Made by a program: the position numbers and the translations under genes. A stretch of 64,000 nt of DNA, from contig NC_134365.1 of NCBI RefSeq assembly GCF_035582795.1, forward strand, positions 43,442,135 to 43,506,134, in the 5' to 3' direction. The DNA is from Mycteria americana. Lineage: Eukaryota > Chordata > Aves > Ciconiiformes > Ciconiidae. Below, in pieces: positions 52,430-63,800 of the stretch (the first letter of the stretch is position 1; each line of letters starts with the position of its first letter). The notes beneath the pieces were generated by a model. It was not told where the DNA came from. It saw nothing but the letters and a program-made list of their open reading frames with translations, and made no database searches.

Positions 52430-52489
52430 ATGAGGGTGGCTTCTGGCTTTTTTTTTTGCCTCCTCGCGATGATTTCCATAGTAACCTGA
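52430..52489 (+). CDS. Possible upstream ORF, 19 codons
   Basis: The ATG at 52430 has A at -3 and A at +4, a usable context. The peptide is MRVASGFFFCLLAMISIVT followed by TGA at 52487-52489. It lies wholly inside the probable first exon, so it would be a uORF in the 5' leader and could lower or regulate translation of the main protein. It resembles a signal peptide, with a basic N-terminus and a hydrophobic stretch, but the stop means it cannot be the start of a secreted protein unless splicing differs from my model. I see no similarity to a known protein. Confidence 0.3.
   Translation: MRVASGFFFCLLAMISIVT
52471..52485 (+). promoter_or_regulatory. RFX X-box-like site
   Basis: GATTTCCATAGTAAC matches the RFX X-box form (GTnRCC, short spacer, RGYAAC). 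The AGTAAC half is exact and the other half imperfect. It lies in the probable first exon. X-boxes are typical of ciliary and some neuronal gene promoters, so this is a weak hint about regulation. Confidence 0.3.
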
Positions 52490-52713
52490 TCGAGCGGTGC
52501 AATTTCGGAAACTGGGGTGGCTTTATTATTAATTTTTTTATCCCCCCCCATTTTTTTTCCGCTTCTTCCCCCCGCTCCCCGAGGAGTGCCAGCCGGCAGG
52601 TAAGGTGCCCCGACCCCGCGGGGGTATTTCCGCGCCGCCGAACTTCCACGGGCGACAGCGGCGCGGGGTCCTGCCCGCGGGGCTCCGCCGTGCGCGGCCG
52701 GGGGCGGCAGCCC

Positions 52714-52737
52714 GGGGCCGGGGCCGGGGCCGGGGCC
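52714..52737 (+). repeat. (GGGGCC)4 hexanucleotide repeat
   Basis: Four uninterrupted GGGGCC units at the start of the presumed first intron, 115 bases after the donor, followed directly by GCGGCCGC. A related but broken GGGGCTGGGGCCGGGGCC lies in the exon near 52296. The tract can fold as a G-quadruplex. It is the same unit as in human C9orf72 intron 1, but nothing else here suggests that gene. Confidence 0.95.
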
Positions 52738-53716
52738 GCGGCCGCAGCCCCGCCGGCTGCCGGGGGGCGGTACGTCGGGGCGGGGTGCCGCGGTGCCGGG
52801 GAGCCCGGCGGGGGGTTACCCCCCGGGGAGAGCGCCGAGCTCTTCTTACCCTCTTTGTTTGCTTGTTCCCGGAGAGGGTTTTATTCTTCCCTTTGTTTCT
52901 CCCTCCTTTTCTCCCCCCCCCACCTCCCCTGCCTGGTTTGTTTCCTTGATCATCTTTCCTTCCTCCTCCCTTTTGTGAGGGTGAGAAATCGCACGCACTT
53001 TACCTTAAAATCTGCGGCGAGCGAGGACGCAGCCACCCGGCCGCCCGTTCCCGGCGCGGCCGGTACCCGCCGCGCCTCCGCACTTCCCCTACCCCCGGCC
53101 GTGCCCCCCGCCCGGAGCGCCCCGCAGCCCCCGCTGGGGCGGGCAGGGGACAGCCCTCGCCGTCGCGTCGGAGAGGAGAGGGGCAGAGTAGCCCAAAGCA
53201 TCCCCCGGCTGGGTGCCGCGGTCTGCCCCCCCCTCCCCCCGGGGGAAGCACATCGTGGAAACCTGTGAGCAGGTTAGTCTAGAAGCTTCTGCCTCCATGA
53301 CCCGCTCCTTGCCCGCCCGCCTGGGCCCGTCCGGAGAAGTTGAGGATGAGGGACGCGTCTTCTTGCCACTGCCTTGGCGTTGGATTGGCAACGGCGCCGA
53401 TGGCCCCGTGGGTCCTGAGCTGCCGCTGGGCTCCCGCTGCCCCCCAGCCCCAGCCCTGCTCCACAGCCTCCTCACGCTGCCGTACACCACGGTCTCCCCC
53501 TGCTCAGGTGGGCCGCGTGGGGCAGGCCCCGGCAGGTTTGGGTTAGGTGATGAGGACCTCTTCCAATTGCTGTCGCACTTGGTTGGTAGCGCCGTTGCTA
53601 TTGCCAGGTGGTAGTCGTCCACCAAGCAGGTCTCTGCTAAAACTTACTGTTGCTTGCTGTCTTCCCTAGCCCTCTGGGTTTCATCCCTAGATGGTGTTTT
53701 CGCCTGCGATTCAGTT

Positions 53717-53737
53717 GGGGGGGGGGGGGGGGGGGGG
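53717..53737. repeat. G21 homopolymer
   Basis: Twenty-one uninterrupted G, the longest in the window, just downstream of the CpG island. The length may be inexact in the assembly. Confidence 0.95.
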
Positions 53738-56700
53738 AGGTTGTCATTTTTTATATCGGTTTGCACTGAGCGCAATGAATAGATGAGTCTGGTCAAGGCT
53801 TTTTGTTTCTGTCATAAGTGATCAATAATCATCTGGTGGTAAGATGATCTTATTACAGAAAAAGCCAAAGTGCACGCTGAGAACAGCTGAAATACAAGGT
53901 CAATAACTCTTGGGTTATCAACATTAAACCTGCTTTGCATATTTGAAGATGACGTATTCCTTTCAAAGTGAAGGCAACTTCAAGCTGTTGATGAGCTTTA
54001 TTTTCAGTGTAAATAATAAGCATACAGTTAACATAGGAACCCAGCCTTGCTTTGGAGACGATTACCCATCCTAAAACATCCCCGGACCTTTTTTAATCTT
54101 TGTGTTCAGTCAAGGTGGACGAGGATTGCAGTGCTCTTAGGTGAGAAGAGTTTTTGTAGCTCCCAGTACAAAGGTTGGTTTGTTCCTAGTGCCCAGCAAC
54201 TGCTACCGGCTTTCCAGACACAAAAGAAAGGCGTAGTCTGTGGCCTGAAGATCGTGCATGCTAAAAAGGCAGTCAGCTGGAGGGTAACACAGATCAACAG
54301 CCAGCTCCGCTGCCGCCTAATAGCTAGCTTCATTCTGGGAAATGTAACAGTTCAGTGAGACAAGTAATTTGTGCAGAGGTGCTGGTGGCTCAGGGAGGAC
54401 CGTCGTAACCCTCGGGTCGAGCCTTCGGTGGCAGCGGTATGAGGAGCCGGGGCTGCGAGAGAGGGAGCCTGGACAGGAGGAGGCACCGGGGGCAGGTGAG
54501 GCAACCTTTCCTGGAGAAGGAGACGGATCCAGCGCCGAAGCGGGGGAATGCAGCGTGAAAAGGGAGCAGGGCAGATAATCAGCAGGGGAAGAGGTTATGC
54601 GGGGACTCGGAGTCGAACATAAAAAGCTTGAAGTAATGAGTTTAATCTACGAAATCTAGTTCTTAAATTGTATGTGCTTGCCAATTAGCTAACCATTCTG
54701 CAAATCAGAATGGAATTCAGATCGTATCTTGGTAGATGTATTGACTCTGAAGTGCTGCAAGGAAAAAAAAATAATCTTTCCTCTTTCCCCTACTGTGGGC
54801 TTTAAATACGAACAAAAATCAGATCTGAGAATTGAGGAACCTTTTAATATACTCACTTTCCTGAGTTCACATTCTGTCTAGCCTAGACTCCCACAGTTAA
54901 AATCAAACACCCCTACGGTAATATGACTTCAGGGGGGCAAATTCAGAGCAGTCGTAGGGCATTTTCACCAGTGAACGTTGCAGTGCATTGTGAGGAGGGG
55001 TCACCATCAGTCACAGTATGGATTAAAGTGCAGGAGATGTGTAGCTGTTACCTCGCAGGGAGCATGCATCCCATACAAAACACTTACAGTACAATGAGGG
55101 AACCTACAGCCCTCTTGGACTCCTCGAATAAACACTTTAATGGTACATGCATATAAAAAAGAGTTGCAGCATAACCTTTATTCTCCTATATTAAAGAGTA
55201 TGCTCATGCGACATATGTATTAGTTTATGTGTGTCATAACAGTTTTCAAAATGGCTGAATGATATTGATCCAATTAAAAATACTGTGAGAGAATAGCTGA
55301 AATTAGTTTCAATTTCAGCTTAAGAGAATTGTAAAAATAATGTCAGTTTTACGTCGCTTAAGCAGCTAGCTGCAATAATTCATAGGAACTGACACAATCC
55401 TTCATGAAGCTATTGTCTCACCCAGATTTGACTGGTATGGACTTAGGAAAAGTAGAGAGGAATCAATGCCAGAAATTGCCACCAAGACCAGCACCCTGGG
55501 CAAGAATATTTACAGCTGTATTTCGGAGTCTGGGAATGTTTGCTTTAGATGCTAGCATTAATGTGGTTTATACTACAGAGGATCAAAAATTCATTATGTT
55601 TGATTGGTAGCGCAGGGATGCGATAATACAGAACTTCTCATTTTCTTATCTAATTCCTGCTAAATTTTGCAGTTAAGCTCCACATTGAGATGGATCAGAG
55701 GTGTATGGGCTGGGAGATGTGTAGCTGCTTTTTAATAGGGAATCTGACTTGCACTGATGTGTGCGCATTTTTTTGTACTAGCTGCCTGTGGTATTGCCTG
55801 CACGTGTTGATGAAGCAATGTGCCTGAGAGCTGTTAGAATTTGCATGTACAGAACTGGTTTGTTTATATGTAGATCAGTTATTACTGCAAAGATAAGTGT
55901 ATGCATGGAAAGTTGTTGCCACAGATGGATGCTGGCTTCTGAGAACTGGCTCCTATCTCTTTAAGATAAACTTTCATGTATAATACCAGAGAAACAAGCA
56001 AGTTGGGGGCAAAAATACTACTGTGTTTTTGATTATGTTCTGCATCCAGCTTATGCTAGTCAGTATAATATACATTGCAAGGATCCAACACTGTGCTTTC
56101 CATTAAAATACTTGAGATTTTGTTGGTGTAAAATCAGAGCCTTACCCGCATGCTCAGTGTTTGCCTGACAATGGTTATAAGAAATACTATGGTAAAACTT
56201 CCTTGCAGAAACATTTTGTAGAAAGATGTAATATGTAATGGTAATTGCTGTATGTTTTGCTTTTAATCTTCTTTAATGTTTCTTTTTTACTCTTGAAATT
56301 GACTGCATACAAACAGCACCTCTTTACTCAGTTGTTTTTTCCCACTTTCCATCTATATTTAGAATAATATCTATTTAATTGAGTGACAAATGTGACGCCC
56401 TTCTTCTGTTAACCCAACAAAGACAGATAGGGTAATGGGAGTGTGAGCTGGCCTCTCTTCTCAGCTGGACATTAGTGGACCAGGATTCGGCTTTGAATCC
56501 CATCTCTGAGCATCCTCCAAGGCTCACCTGTCCTGGTGCCCTGCACTTCCAGTCCTCTGGAGCTGGACTATCTCAAGGCATCACAGAAACCCTGTGCAGG
56601 GCGGAAGCATTTAAAAAGCCAGTCCTTCTTCTGGCAGAGCTTCTTGGTCCTCACTGGCTACTTGGAGCACTGATTCACGCGGTTGTCTGCACACAAATCG

Positions 56701-58425
56701 GGTGTCCTCTGAGGAGCTCAGTGTTGGATGGTGCAAGCACTAACGCTCCTTTCTACGTAACTATGTACGTGCAAGTCAGGAAAATGTAGGCAAAAGTGGC
56801 TTCTTTCAGGGATTTGTGTGAAGTGGAGCCAGCTGATCCTGAGGCCTGATGAGCTTTAACTCTGTTAACTTCTGTGAAAGGAGAAGGTGTACAGGTCTTT
56901 CAGGAATAGGCCAGTAAACGTCTCTTACTGCAGTGGCTGGTTCACACTATTTGTGTTGAAGTGGAGTCTAGAGAACTCAGTCAGGCTCATGGCTCCGCAG
57001 AGCAAATGTATTCCACGTCCAGACACTTATGTCAGTAGGCCTGTTTCAAATGAGACAGCAACGTCCTTCTAGACTAATTCCAAGAGACAGAAGAGGAATG
57101 TGAGTAAGAAAAATAAGGTCATGCCATTATGTCTACTGATATGTTGATGACTTTCCATCTCTGAACTTAATTTAAAAAATAATAATTGTATTCTGTTATA
57201 TCACAATATAGTCATCACTGGTTGATTTACTTGTACTGCAGCAGTGGGCGCTAAGCTGGAATTTGAAACAGAAGTGGTCCCAGTTGGTGCTTGGAGAGTA
57301 GCCCACTCGTGATACCTTTTAGATGGAAACATTGAAAATAATTGAGTAGTAACTGAAAGCTGGTGAAGTAATAGTGTTAGTAAAGAAAGTGAAGGTTTAT
57401 ACTGAACCAGACAAACATTTGCGTAAAGTTAAAAAAAGCCTAAGATCTATTAAAGATCATAAGAAAGAATGCTTGACTGAGAGCTGACAGAAATAGAAGC
57501 AGTTGTTGTTTCACCAGATTTTAATGAATCTTCTGGCAGTGACAAATAGAAAACTTGAGATTTTTTGAATATTCAGAACCATGCCTGTAGAGAAATAAAA
57601 TGTAATCCTAGAGTCCTTTTAAGTGGGATATCCTGCGGTGTTCTAAATAATTTGATTTGGAGGGAAAATATATCAAATGTGTTTACGTGCCATAAAAACA
57701 ACACGAGATATTTTTCATATTAGATTTATTACATCTATACCTTCTTCTATGTGGAAAAATTAGATAAATGCGCTGCTTCTCTCTGTGCTATTGACATTTT
57801 CATTGGCAACATGATGGATGCTGTTTGAAACAAAATGGTTTGCTGAAGTCTAGGAGAATCACTGTTTTAGGTTTGGGAAGAAATATCTTCTGCAAGGAAG
57901 ATGGTACAATCTGTAAATGAAGCATTAATCAAGTTTACAGTTACAAATCTGAAATTATAGTGCAATTACCTGTTTTGCTCATATTTGGCTATATTTCACA
58001 ATGATGTCAATTACCTCATACAGTGAAATGTTACTTTCTCTCAAGTGTATGTGTAACATCTAGCTTTTTTTGGCCAGTAGGCTCAGTTCCACCTGGCTTT
58101 TAAATAGAGGTCCATGTCTGCCTCCGTTTTATATAATGTCAAGTTAGTCAGAAAACTGATCCTAGGTAGCATGGCAATTTGGAAGAGCATGTTGAAAACA
58201 AAATTGTCTAATAGCTCATTATGAAGAATTCTGTTTACTGCAGATGAACAGGTTTTATGGTAAAACTCCAGCTGGACTATAAAACTTTCGTCTTTGGTCT
58301 TTGGACTATGTCCTAATGCTTTGTTATTAAGCCATAAAAATTAGTACAGCAGGGGGAAATACATTCAATTGGCAATATTTAAAATAACCTTGACAAACCA
58401 GCAGTTAAAAATTGTTGAAGGAGCA

Positions 58426-58502
58426 GCTGATGAATTTGCAGAAGAACCTAAGAAGATAAGGGTTGCTATGATCTATTTAAGGACACTGCAAATTCATGCA
58501 GC
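58426..58502. repeat. Inverted repeat, 16/17-base arms
   Basis: GCTGATGAATTTGCAG (58426-58441) is complementary to CTGCAAATTCATGCAGC (58486-58502) with a single extra base in the right arm. The 44-base spacer could form the loop of a hairpin transcript. There is no visible target-site duplication or known element. It could be chance, a small foldback element or a hairpin RNA. Confidence 0.65.
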
Positions 58503-59497
58503 ATCGCTCTCCTGGAAGTAGCAAATCCAAATATCCTTACAGAAAGTCTTAACTTGCAACAGAAAAAGCTGATTAGTCATCCGAACCGCCAAAATAGTTA
58601 AAGCAAGAGTCAATATATCTTGGAATATACACTGCAGAATTGCTTTAGTTATTTAAAAGCATTTCAATATGCATAAGGCACTGAGTTACACTACAAACTA
58701 TGAGGCAATATAAGACTCCAGTAAAATCACTATTATTTAATTTTGAAGCTTTATCTGCATGTCACAGATACAAACTCCTGTAGAGCTCATATGTTTTGGG
58801 AAATGATTTCTTTAAGATACCTCTGAGGAAGCTGGAAAATATAATTCTGAAGAATATAAGAAAGGGGTAACTTTGTATGTAGGAGTTGCCACAGTAAGAC
58901 TGAGTAAAAGTGAAAGAAAGTAGAGTATACTACATCAGCACTGATGCACAGTGCATTTTCAAGGTGTTGTCTTGGGATGCAGGCTGCTTATGAAGGGAGG
59001 GCGGGAACCAGTTTTAAGGAAAAAAAACTAATAGCAATTAATTCTGGAGCAGTAATAAGTGAACTAGGCCATTACTTTGGAGGGTCTGAGAGGAATTTAT
59101 TTTTATTCTGTTGCTAGAAAACACTGTTTGTGTAACCTGTTGTCCTTTCTCTTGAGTATCAAAGCAGTCCGGTGGTTCCGTGTCACCGTGATGCAGACGT
59201 AATGAAGGCAAACCTTCACAGACTGTCACAACATTGTGATTATTTTGGCAGTGCATTGGAGATAATTTCAGCAATGAAGCAAAGAAGCTCTGCATTGATA
59301 AGCAGGTTTCAAGCTGGACAGCTGGGTAGAAATAAACAGTCCCAAGTGTTCAGATACCAGTTTAAAACCACCCTGCTGAGATTTTTATTGTTTGCAGAAT
59401 ATAGTGCCCAGATCATGAATGACTTCTAAATAAAAGCAATGGCTGTTTAGCTTTTTTTCCTTCCTCCCTCTGCCCAACACTAATCCTCCTAGAAACT

Positions 59498-60472
59498 ATG
59501 CTAAGACACATTGAGGACAGGGAGGTGATTCAAGACAGCCAGCATGGCTTCACCAAGGGCAAGTCTTGCCTGACCAACCTAGTGGCCTTCTATGATGGAG
59601 TGACCACATCAGTGGACAAGGGAAGAGCTATGGATGTCATCTATCTGGACTTCTGTAAGGCCTTTGGCACGGTCCCCCACAACATCCTTCTCTCTAAATA
59701 GAATAGATATGGATTTGATGGATAGACTGTTCGGTGGATGAGGAATTAGTTGGATGGTCGCATCCAGAGGGTGGTGGTCAACAGCTCAATGTCCAGATGG
59801 AGATCAGGGGTGAGTAGTGTCCCTCAGGGGTCCATATTAGGACCAGTACTGTTTAATATCTTCATCAATGACATAGACAGTGGGATTGAGTGCACCCTCA
59901 GCAAGTTTGCAGATGACACCGAGCTGAGTGGTGTGGTTGACACACTGGAGGGACAGGATGCCATCCAGAGGGTCCTGGACAAGCTCGAGAAGTGGGTGGG
60001 CCTGTGTGAACCTCATGAGGTTCAACAAGGCCAAGTGCAAGGTCCTGCACATGGGTCAGGGCAATGCCTGGTATCAATACAGGCTGGGGAATACAGGGAT
60101 AGAGAGCAGCCCTGCGGAGAAGGACTTGGGGGTACTGGTGAATGAAAAGCTGGACATGAGGCGGCAATGTGCGCTCACAGCCCAGAAGGCCAACCGTATC
60201 CCGGGCTGCATCAAAAGCAGCGTGGCCAGCAGGTCGAGGGAGGTGATTCTGCCCCTCTGCTCTGCTCTGGTGAGACCCCACCTGGAGTACTGCGTCCAGC
60301 TCTGGAGCCCTCAGCACAGGAAAGACATGGACCTGTTGGAGCAGATCCAGAGGAGGGCCACAAAAATACCAGAGGGATGAAACACCTCTCCTATGAGGAA
60401 AGGCTGAGAGAGTTGAGATTGTTCAGCCTGGAGAAGAGAAGGCTCCAGGGAGACCTTATAGCAGCCTTCTAG
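59498..60472 (+). pseudogene. CR1 ORF2 reverse transcriptase, broken
   Basis: The frame at 59498-59701 carries the motif-A region with LDFCKAFG at 59645-59668; the aspartate is kept, while the second acidic position of the usual KAFD is G. It stops at 59699. The same frame resumes at 59750-60145 with [14 protein letters not shown] and the catalytic FADD at 59906-59917, all intact. From about 60000 the protein-like sequence continues in another frame ([13 protein letters not shown], then [11 protein letters not shown], up to about 60370), then returns to the first frame for [11 protein letters not shown] and LFSLEKRRL. It meets a TAG at 60470 where glutamine is usual. The enzyme would copy element RNA at a nicked target; this copy cannot. 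Confidence 0.95.
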
Positions 60473-60798
60473 TACTTAAAGGGGTACTGGAAGAAAGATG
60501 GGGACATAAGAAAGATGGGGACAGACTTTTTAGTAGGGCCTGTTGCAATAGGACAAGGGGTAATGGTTTTAAACTAAAAGAGGGTAGATTTAGATTGGAC
60601 GTAAGGAAGAAATTTTTACAATGAGGTAGTGAAACACTGGAACAGGTTGCCCAGAGAGGTGGTAGATGCCCCATCCCTGGAACCATTCAAGCTCAGGTTA
60701 GACGGGGCTCTGAGCAACCTGCTCTAATTGAAGATGTCCATGCTCATTGCAGGGGGGTTGGACTAGATGACCTTTACAGGTCCCGTCCAACCCAAACT

Positions 60799-60814
60799 AT
60801 TCTATGATTCTATG
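60799..60814 (+). repeat. CR1 terminal octamer repeats
   Basis: Two copies of ATTCTATG end the element, as in avian and other sauropsid CR1. They are preceded by GTCCCGTCCAACCC, which can pair with the upstream GGTTGGAC to form the conserved 3' hairpin. CR1 ends in this short repeat and not in poly(A), so the 3' boundary is exact. Confidence 0.95.
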
Positions 60815-63800
60815 TTTCTAAAATATTTAATAACTTTTAGTTTTAACTCCAGTCCAAACTCGTTCACCACCATTGTGGCCTGTCTGATGCTTTTTGAACA
60901 TAAGTACATCTTCCATGCCTGCGTGTTGATGAGATGGCAGCAGGGAGTCATGGCACAACATTCCAAGTCGCAACTCCAGTGACTCAATGGAACATCCTTT
61001 GATGATTCTCTGAAATATCCAGAATTCCCATTTACTGTCTGTATTCGGTGTGGGTGCTGCTTCTTTTTCTTCTTATCTGACAAAGTTCTGCAAATGGGTT
61101 TCACAGAACACAATACCAAAGTGTATTTTTCCCCCTGTCTTGCTTTTGTCCAGCAAACACCATCTTTCCTAAAATGAGAAAAGTTCTTCAAAAAAGAGAA
61201 AGGACAAGCAGCAAAGAAGGCTGAAACTAAGACCTTGTCAGCAGATATGAATGCAGTTGAAGCTAGGCTGATTAAATAAAGCTCCCTTGATTCTGAACAT
61301 TGAAATGTCCCTTTGAATTTTTGAAAACTTATTTATGTTTCAACACTGCTGAGAAAAGGAAAAGCTAATAGGGTGACTGGAACGTTGGAGGACCAAAATA
61401 TGTTACTTCGGGAATTTTTTTGTTTAGAAGAAGGGGAGGTAGAGCAGGAAAATTATTTGTTTCTGGATAAAATTTTCATTTTTTCGTTCAGGGCCAAGAT
61501 CTTGGTTTCATTGTCAAGAGTTAAGGACTGATAACACATTCCACTGGCATATATACTTTTATGGACATTGCTTCCACCTGAGTAATCTCACTTCCTCACA
61601 GCACTCCTGCCAATATGAAGGATCAGCAGTGCTCTTGACCATCTTTCTTTGGGCTACATGACCTACGTCCAGCCTAACCTCTCTGTTACTCTAGTACAGA
61701 GACAAGGTAGAACCAAACTCTGCTACACAAATCTCTAAGTGCTCCTTTTTGGCACATGCTGAACTGAAAAGACATTTTAGTTAGTTTTTAATAAGTAGCT
61801 AAAAGGAGTTGCATGAAAGGACTTCTGCAACTTCACTTACTTTAGGCGTAATACGAGAAATGTACATGCTCTTTGATTCATGTGGTTTTCTGTCACATTT
61901 TATTAATAAACAGATGAAGGCAAAATGACAGTCTGCATCGCTCACTCTTGGACTAGATTTTGCTGGTAAATGGCAAAGTGTTGTGGAAGTCTTGAACGTG
62001 ATAGTGGCGCTAAAAAAGATGCAAGTGATAGTTTGAGCATAGACGCACTATTAGTTTAGATGGCTGCGTACTGATGACATTTAAATCCACATTTTCCGCA
62101 GTGCAGTTTAAATGATGCTTGTGTTCTTGTGGTCATTTCATTATGTCTCTGTAGCTGCTCATTTTGAGCAAGACTCAGTTTTTAAACACTGACTTTAACA
62201 CTGACTCAGTTTTGACTAAAGCTTTGTAATTTGTTTTTAAAAGGTACACTACGTTAGAAACCAAACATAAATTTCTCTCATTTACAGTAGGTTGGCTGTA
62301 AGATAATTTTCTGTGATCTCATCCATAGAGGAATCAATTAAGAACTCTTGCTACTTACTAACCCATTCCCTTGCTATTCATTTTGTGCACTTTGATAGAA
62401 GATTAGGCTTGAATACATTTGATTTATATTTTCATTTGCAGGGGGAATTTCTAAATATCTCTTTCGTAAGAGATCTTTGTGGCTCCATACCGTTGCATAT
62501 CTTTTTCTTGCATAGTATATTGCAAATAGTTCACATTATGGGTAGAAAACAAAGTTCCTTAAGTTATCTTGTGGATGTCAATTAACTAATTTGGGGACTT
62601 CTTGCTGACTATCTGGGAAACGCTAGCAGATTGTGGCCATGCTGGGCATTTCTTTGGTTTGCTTTTTCATTTTTTCTTTATTGTTTGTAATCTGCCTTAG
62701 AAAGGTAGGCAACCATACTGGATATGACATTGGCTAACTGATGGCTTAAATGTTGAGTAGCAAAGTAGTTAAGAGCTTTCAATTTGTGTTTTATCAACCT
62801 CTTTCAGAGTCAGTAACCCACTGAAATAAGGGAAAGAGCCAAATTAGTCTCTTGAAGCTATTGCCACTATTATCTGTTGCCAGATTGAAGAAGAAAGCAC
62901 TATGCTGATTCAGCTTTGACTGGCTACTTTCAAAACTACAAAGATTAAATCCTAGTGGTTCTGCCAGGCATACTTCTAGTCTGGTTGCTTCTGTTGAGTG
63001 TATCACCATGGGAAGTCTTTTTATTTTTTTAAGAGAAAGAAATCTGAAGAAGCGTTTGGAAATAACAAGAGTTACTGATCTTGAATCCTTGGATTCAGTT
63101 GTACGTGTTACATTTCATAGTAGTTTCCAGGTTTGATATTAGTCACCTGTGAACTGACCACTGGTAGACTCTAGAGAGAATGAACTTCTCCAGGCATTCC
63201 TTCAAAAGATTGTGTTTATGGTCATAGTTAGACAGGCTAAAATAAGCAAAATCTCCAGACTCCCCTTGCCTGGACTATAAGCCAGCTCTACGAGGCAGAT
63301 GTAAGCCGATGTTTCTTAAGATATTTTTCCTGTTCTATGCTACAGACGCCTGCTGTTTCAAAACATCATCCCCACAATAGGGTGGAGGATGGAAAAAGCT
63401 GACTACAGTCTCAGTACAGGCTGGTTTTTGGAGTCAGGATGACTTTGCTTTACTCCTACTGTGTATTTTGTCATCATTATCATTTAACTTGATTCTTCTT
63501 CTCCTGAAATTGGGTGTCTAAGCGGTTTGGCGACTGGAAACCAAATGCAGTGACAGCACTAGTACAGCATCTCTTACACAGTCCTTGGTCACTTTATTCG
63601 TGAATGACTGTAGCCCTTCTGGCATTGTTTGCTCTGTGAAGGAACACACTTCATTCACGTATTTGTGGTAGCATCAACATAATTAGTCCCATATTTTCCT
63701 ACATTCTTTGAAGTATGTTGTATCTCATAATGTTAAAGCCAATAGAGTAAATATGTGGATGAGAAAAAGAAATATTTCACCCCATATGCTATGTTCTGAA

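Larger units (their letters stand above)
52272..52599 (+). other. Probable untranslated first exon
   Basis: The 3' boundary is supported by CAG at 52597-52599 followed by GTAAGG (52600-52605), a near-consensus donor. The 5' boundary is a guess, about 30 bases after TTTAAA. The segment is very GC-rich up to about 52430, then changes to a mix of CpG-rich and T-rich sequence, including a 10-base T run at 52448-52457. The ATG at 52430 reaches a stop at 52487, so the exon is most simply 5' untranslated with a short upstream ORF. A long open frame across it is a by-product of GC richness and has no domain. A second donor-like site, CAG then GTTAGT, lies at 53270-53278 and could end a longer alternative exon. 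Confidence 0.5.
52090..53620 (+). promoter_or_regulatory. CpG-island promoter of an unidentified gene
   Basis: GC content and CpG frequency rise abruptly here and stay high for about 1.5 kb, densest at 52180-53260, with many CGG, GCG and CCGCCC words. The upstream edge carries GCGCATCCGCGC (52141-52152), close to an NRF1-type site, and the core has several GC boxes. A TATA-like TTTAAA lies at 52241. A plus-strand splice donor at 52600 fixes the most likely direction of transcription. Unmethylated islands of this kind mark gene promoters in vertebrates. Coding exons are not visible, so the gene name cannot be given. A divergent minus-strand transcript from the same island is possible. Confidence 0.8.
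53621..59486. other. Presumed first intron, no exon recognised
   Basis: No protein-like frame and no named repeat. A small CpG-richer patch at about 54390-54560 ends near a donor-like GGGGGCAG then GTGAGG (donor GT at 54496) and could be a minor alternative first exon, but support is thin. The rest is AT-leaning unique DNA with one long-arm inverted repeat listed separately. Confidence 0.55.
59487..60814 (+). mobile_element. CR1 LINE, 5'-truncated
   Basis: This is the 3' part of a CR1 (chicken repeat 1) non-LTR retrotransposon: the polymerase half of ORF2, a short 3' untranslated region with the GGTTGGACTAGATGACCTTT segment (60757-60776), and the terminal octamers. The left end falls in the region just before the reverse transcriptase core, so the 5' truncation typical of CR1 removed ORF1 and the endonuclease. 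It lies in sense orientation to the presumed gene. Several stops and two frameshifts make it inactive, but it is far younger than the LINE at 6985-8110. A 16-base duplication (AAGAAAGATGGGGACA) lies near 60492-60524. Confidence 0.97.

Noticed and set aside
52255..53268. A 337-codon plus-strand open frame
   Set aside because: It starts at a non-ATG codon, consists of low-complexity Arg/Gly/Ala/Pro sequence from the CpG island, crosses a good splice donor and has no domain.
53379..53392. ATTGG (inverted CCAAT) near TGGATTGGCAACGG
   Set aside because: It lies more than 1 kb downstream of the likely start, and single CCAAT words are frequent by chance.
54390..54578. Secondary CpG-rich patch with donor-like GCAG/GTGAGG
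   Set aside because: Too small and weak to call an alternative promoter or exon without transcript data.
56475..56520. GGATTCGGCTTTGAATCCC, resembling a tRNA B box
   Set aside because: No cloverleaf or A box could be placed around it, and a SINE body is not visible.
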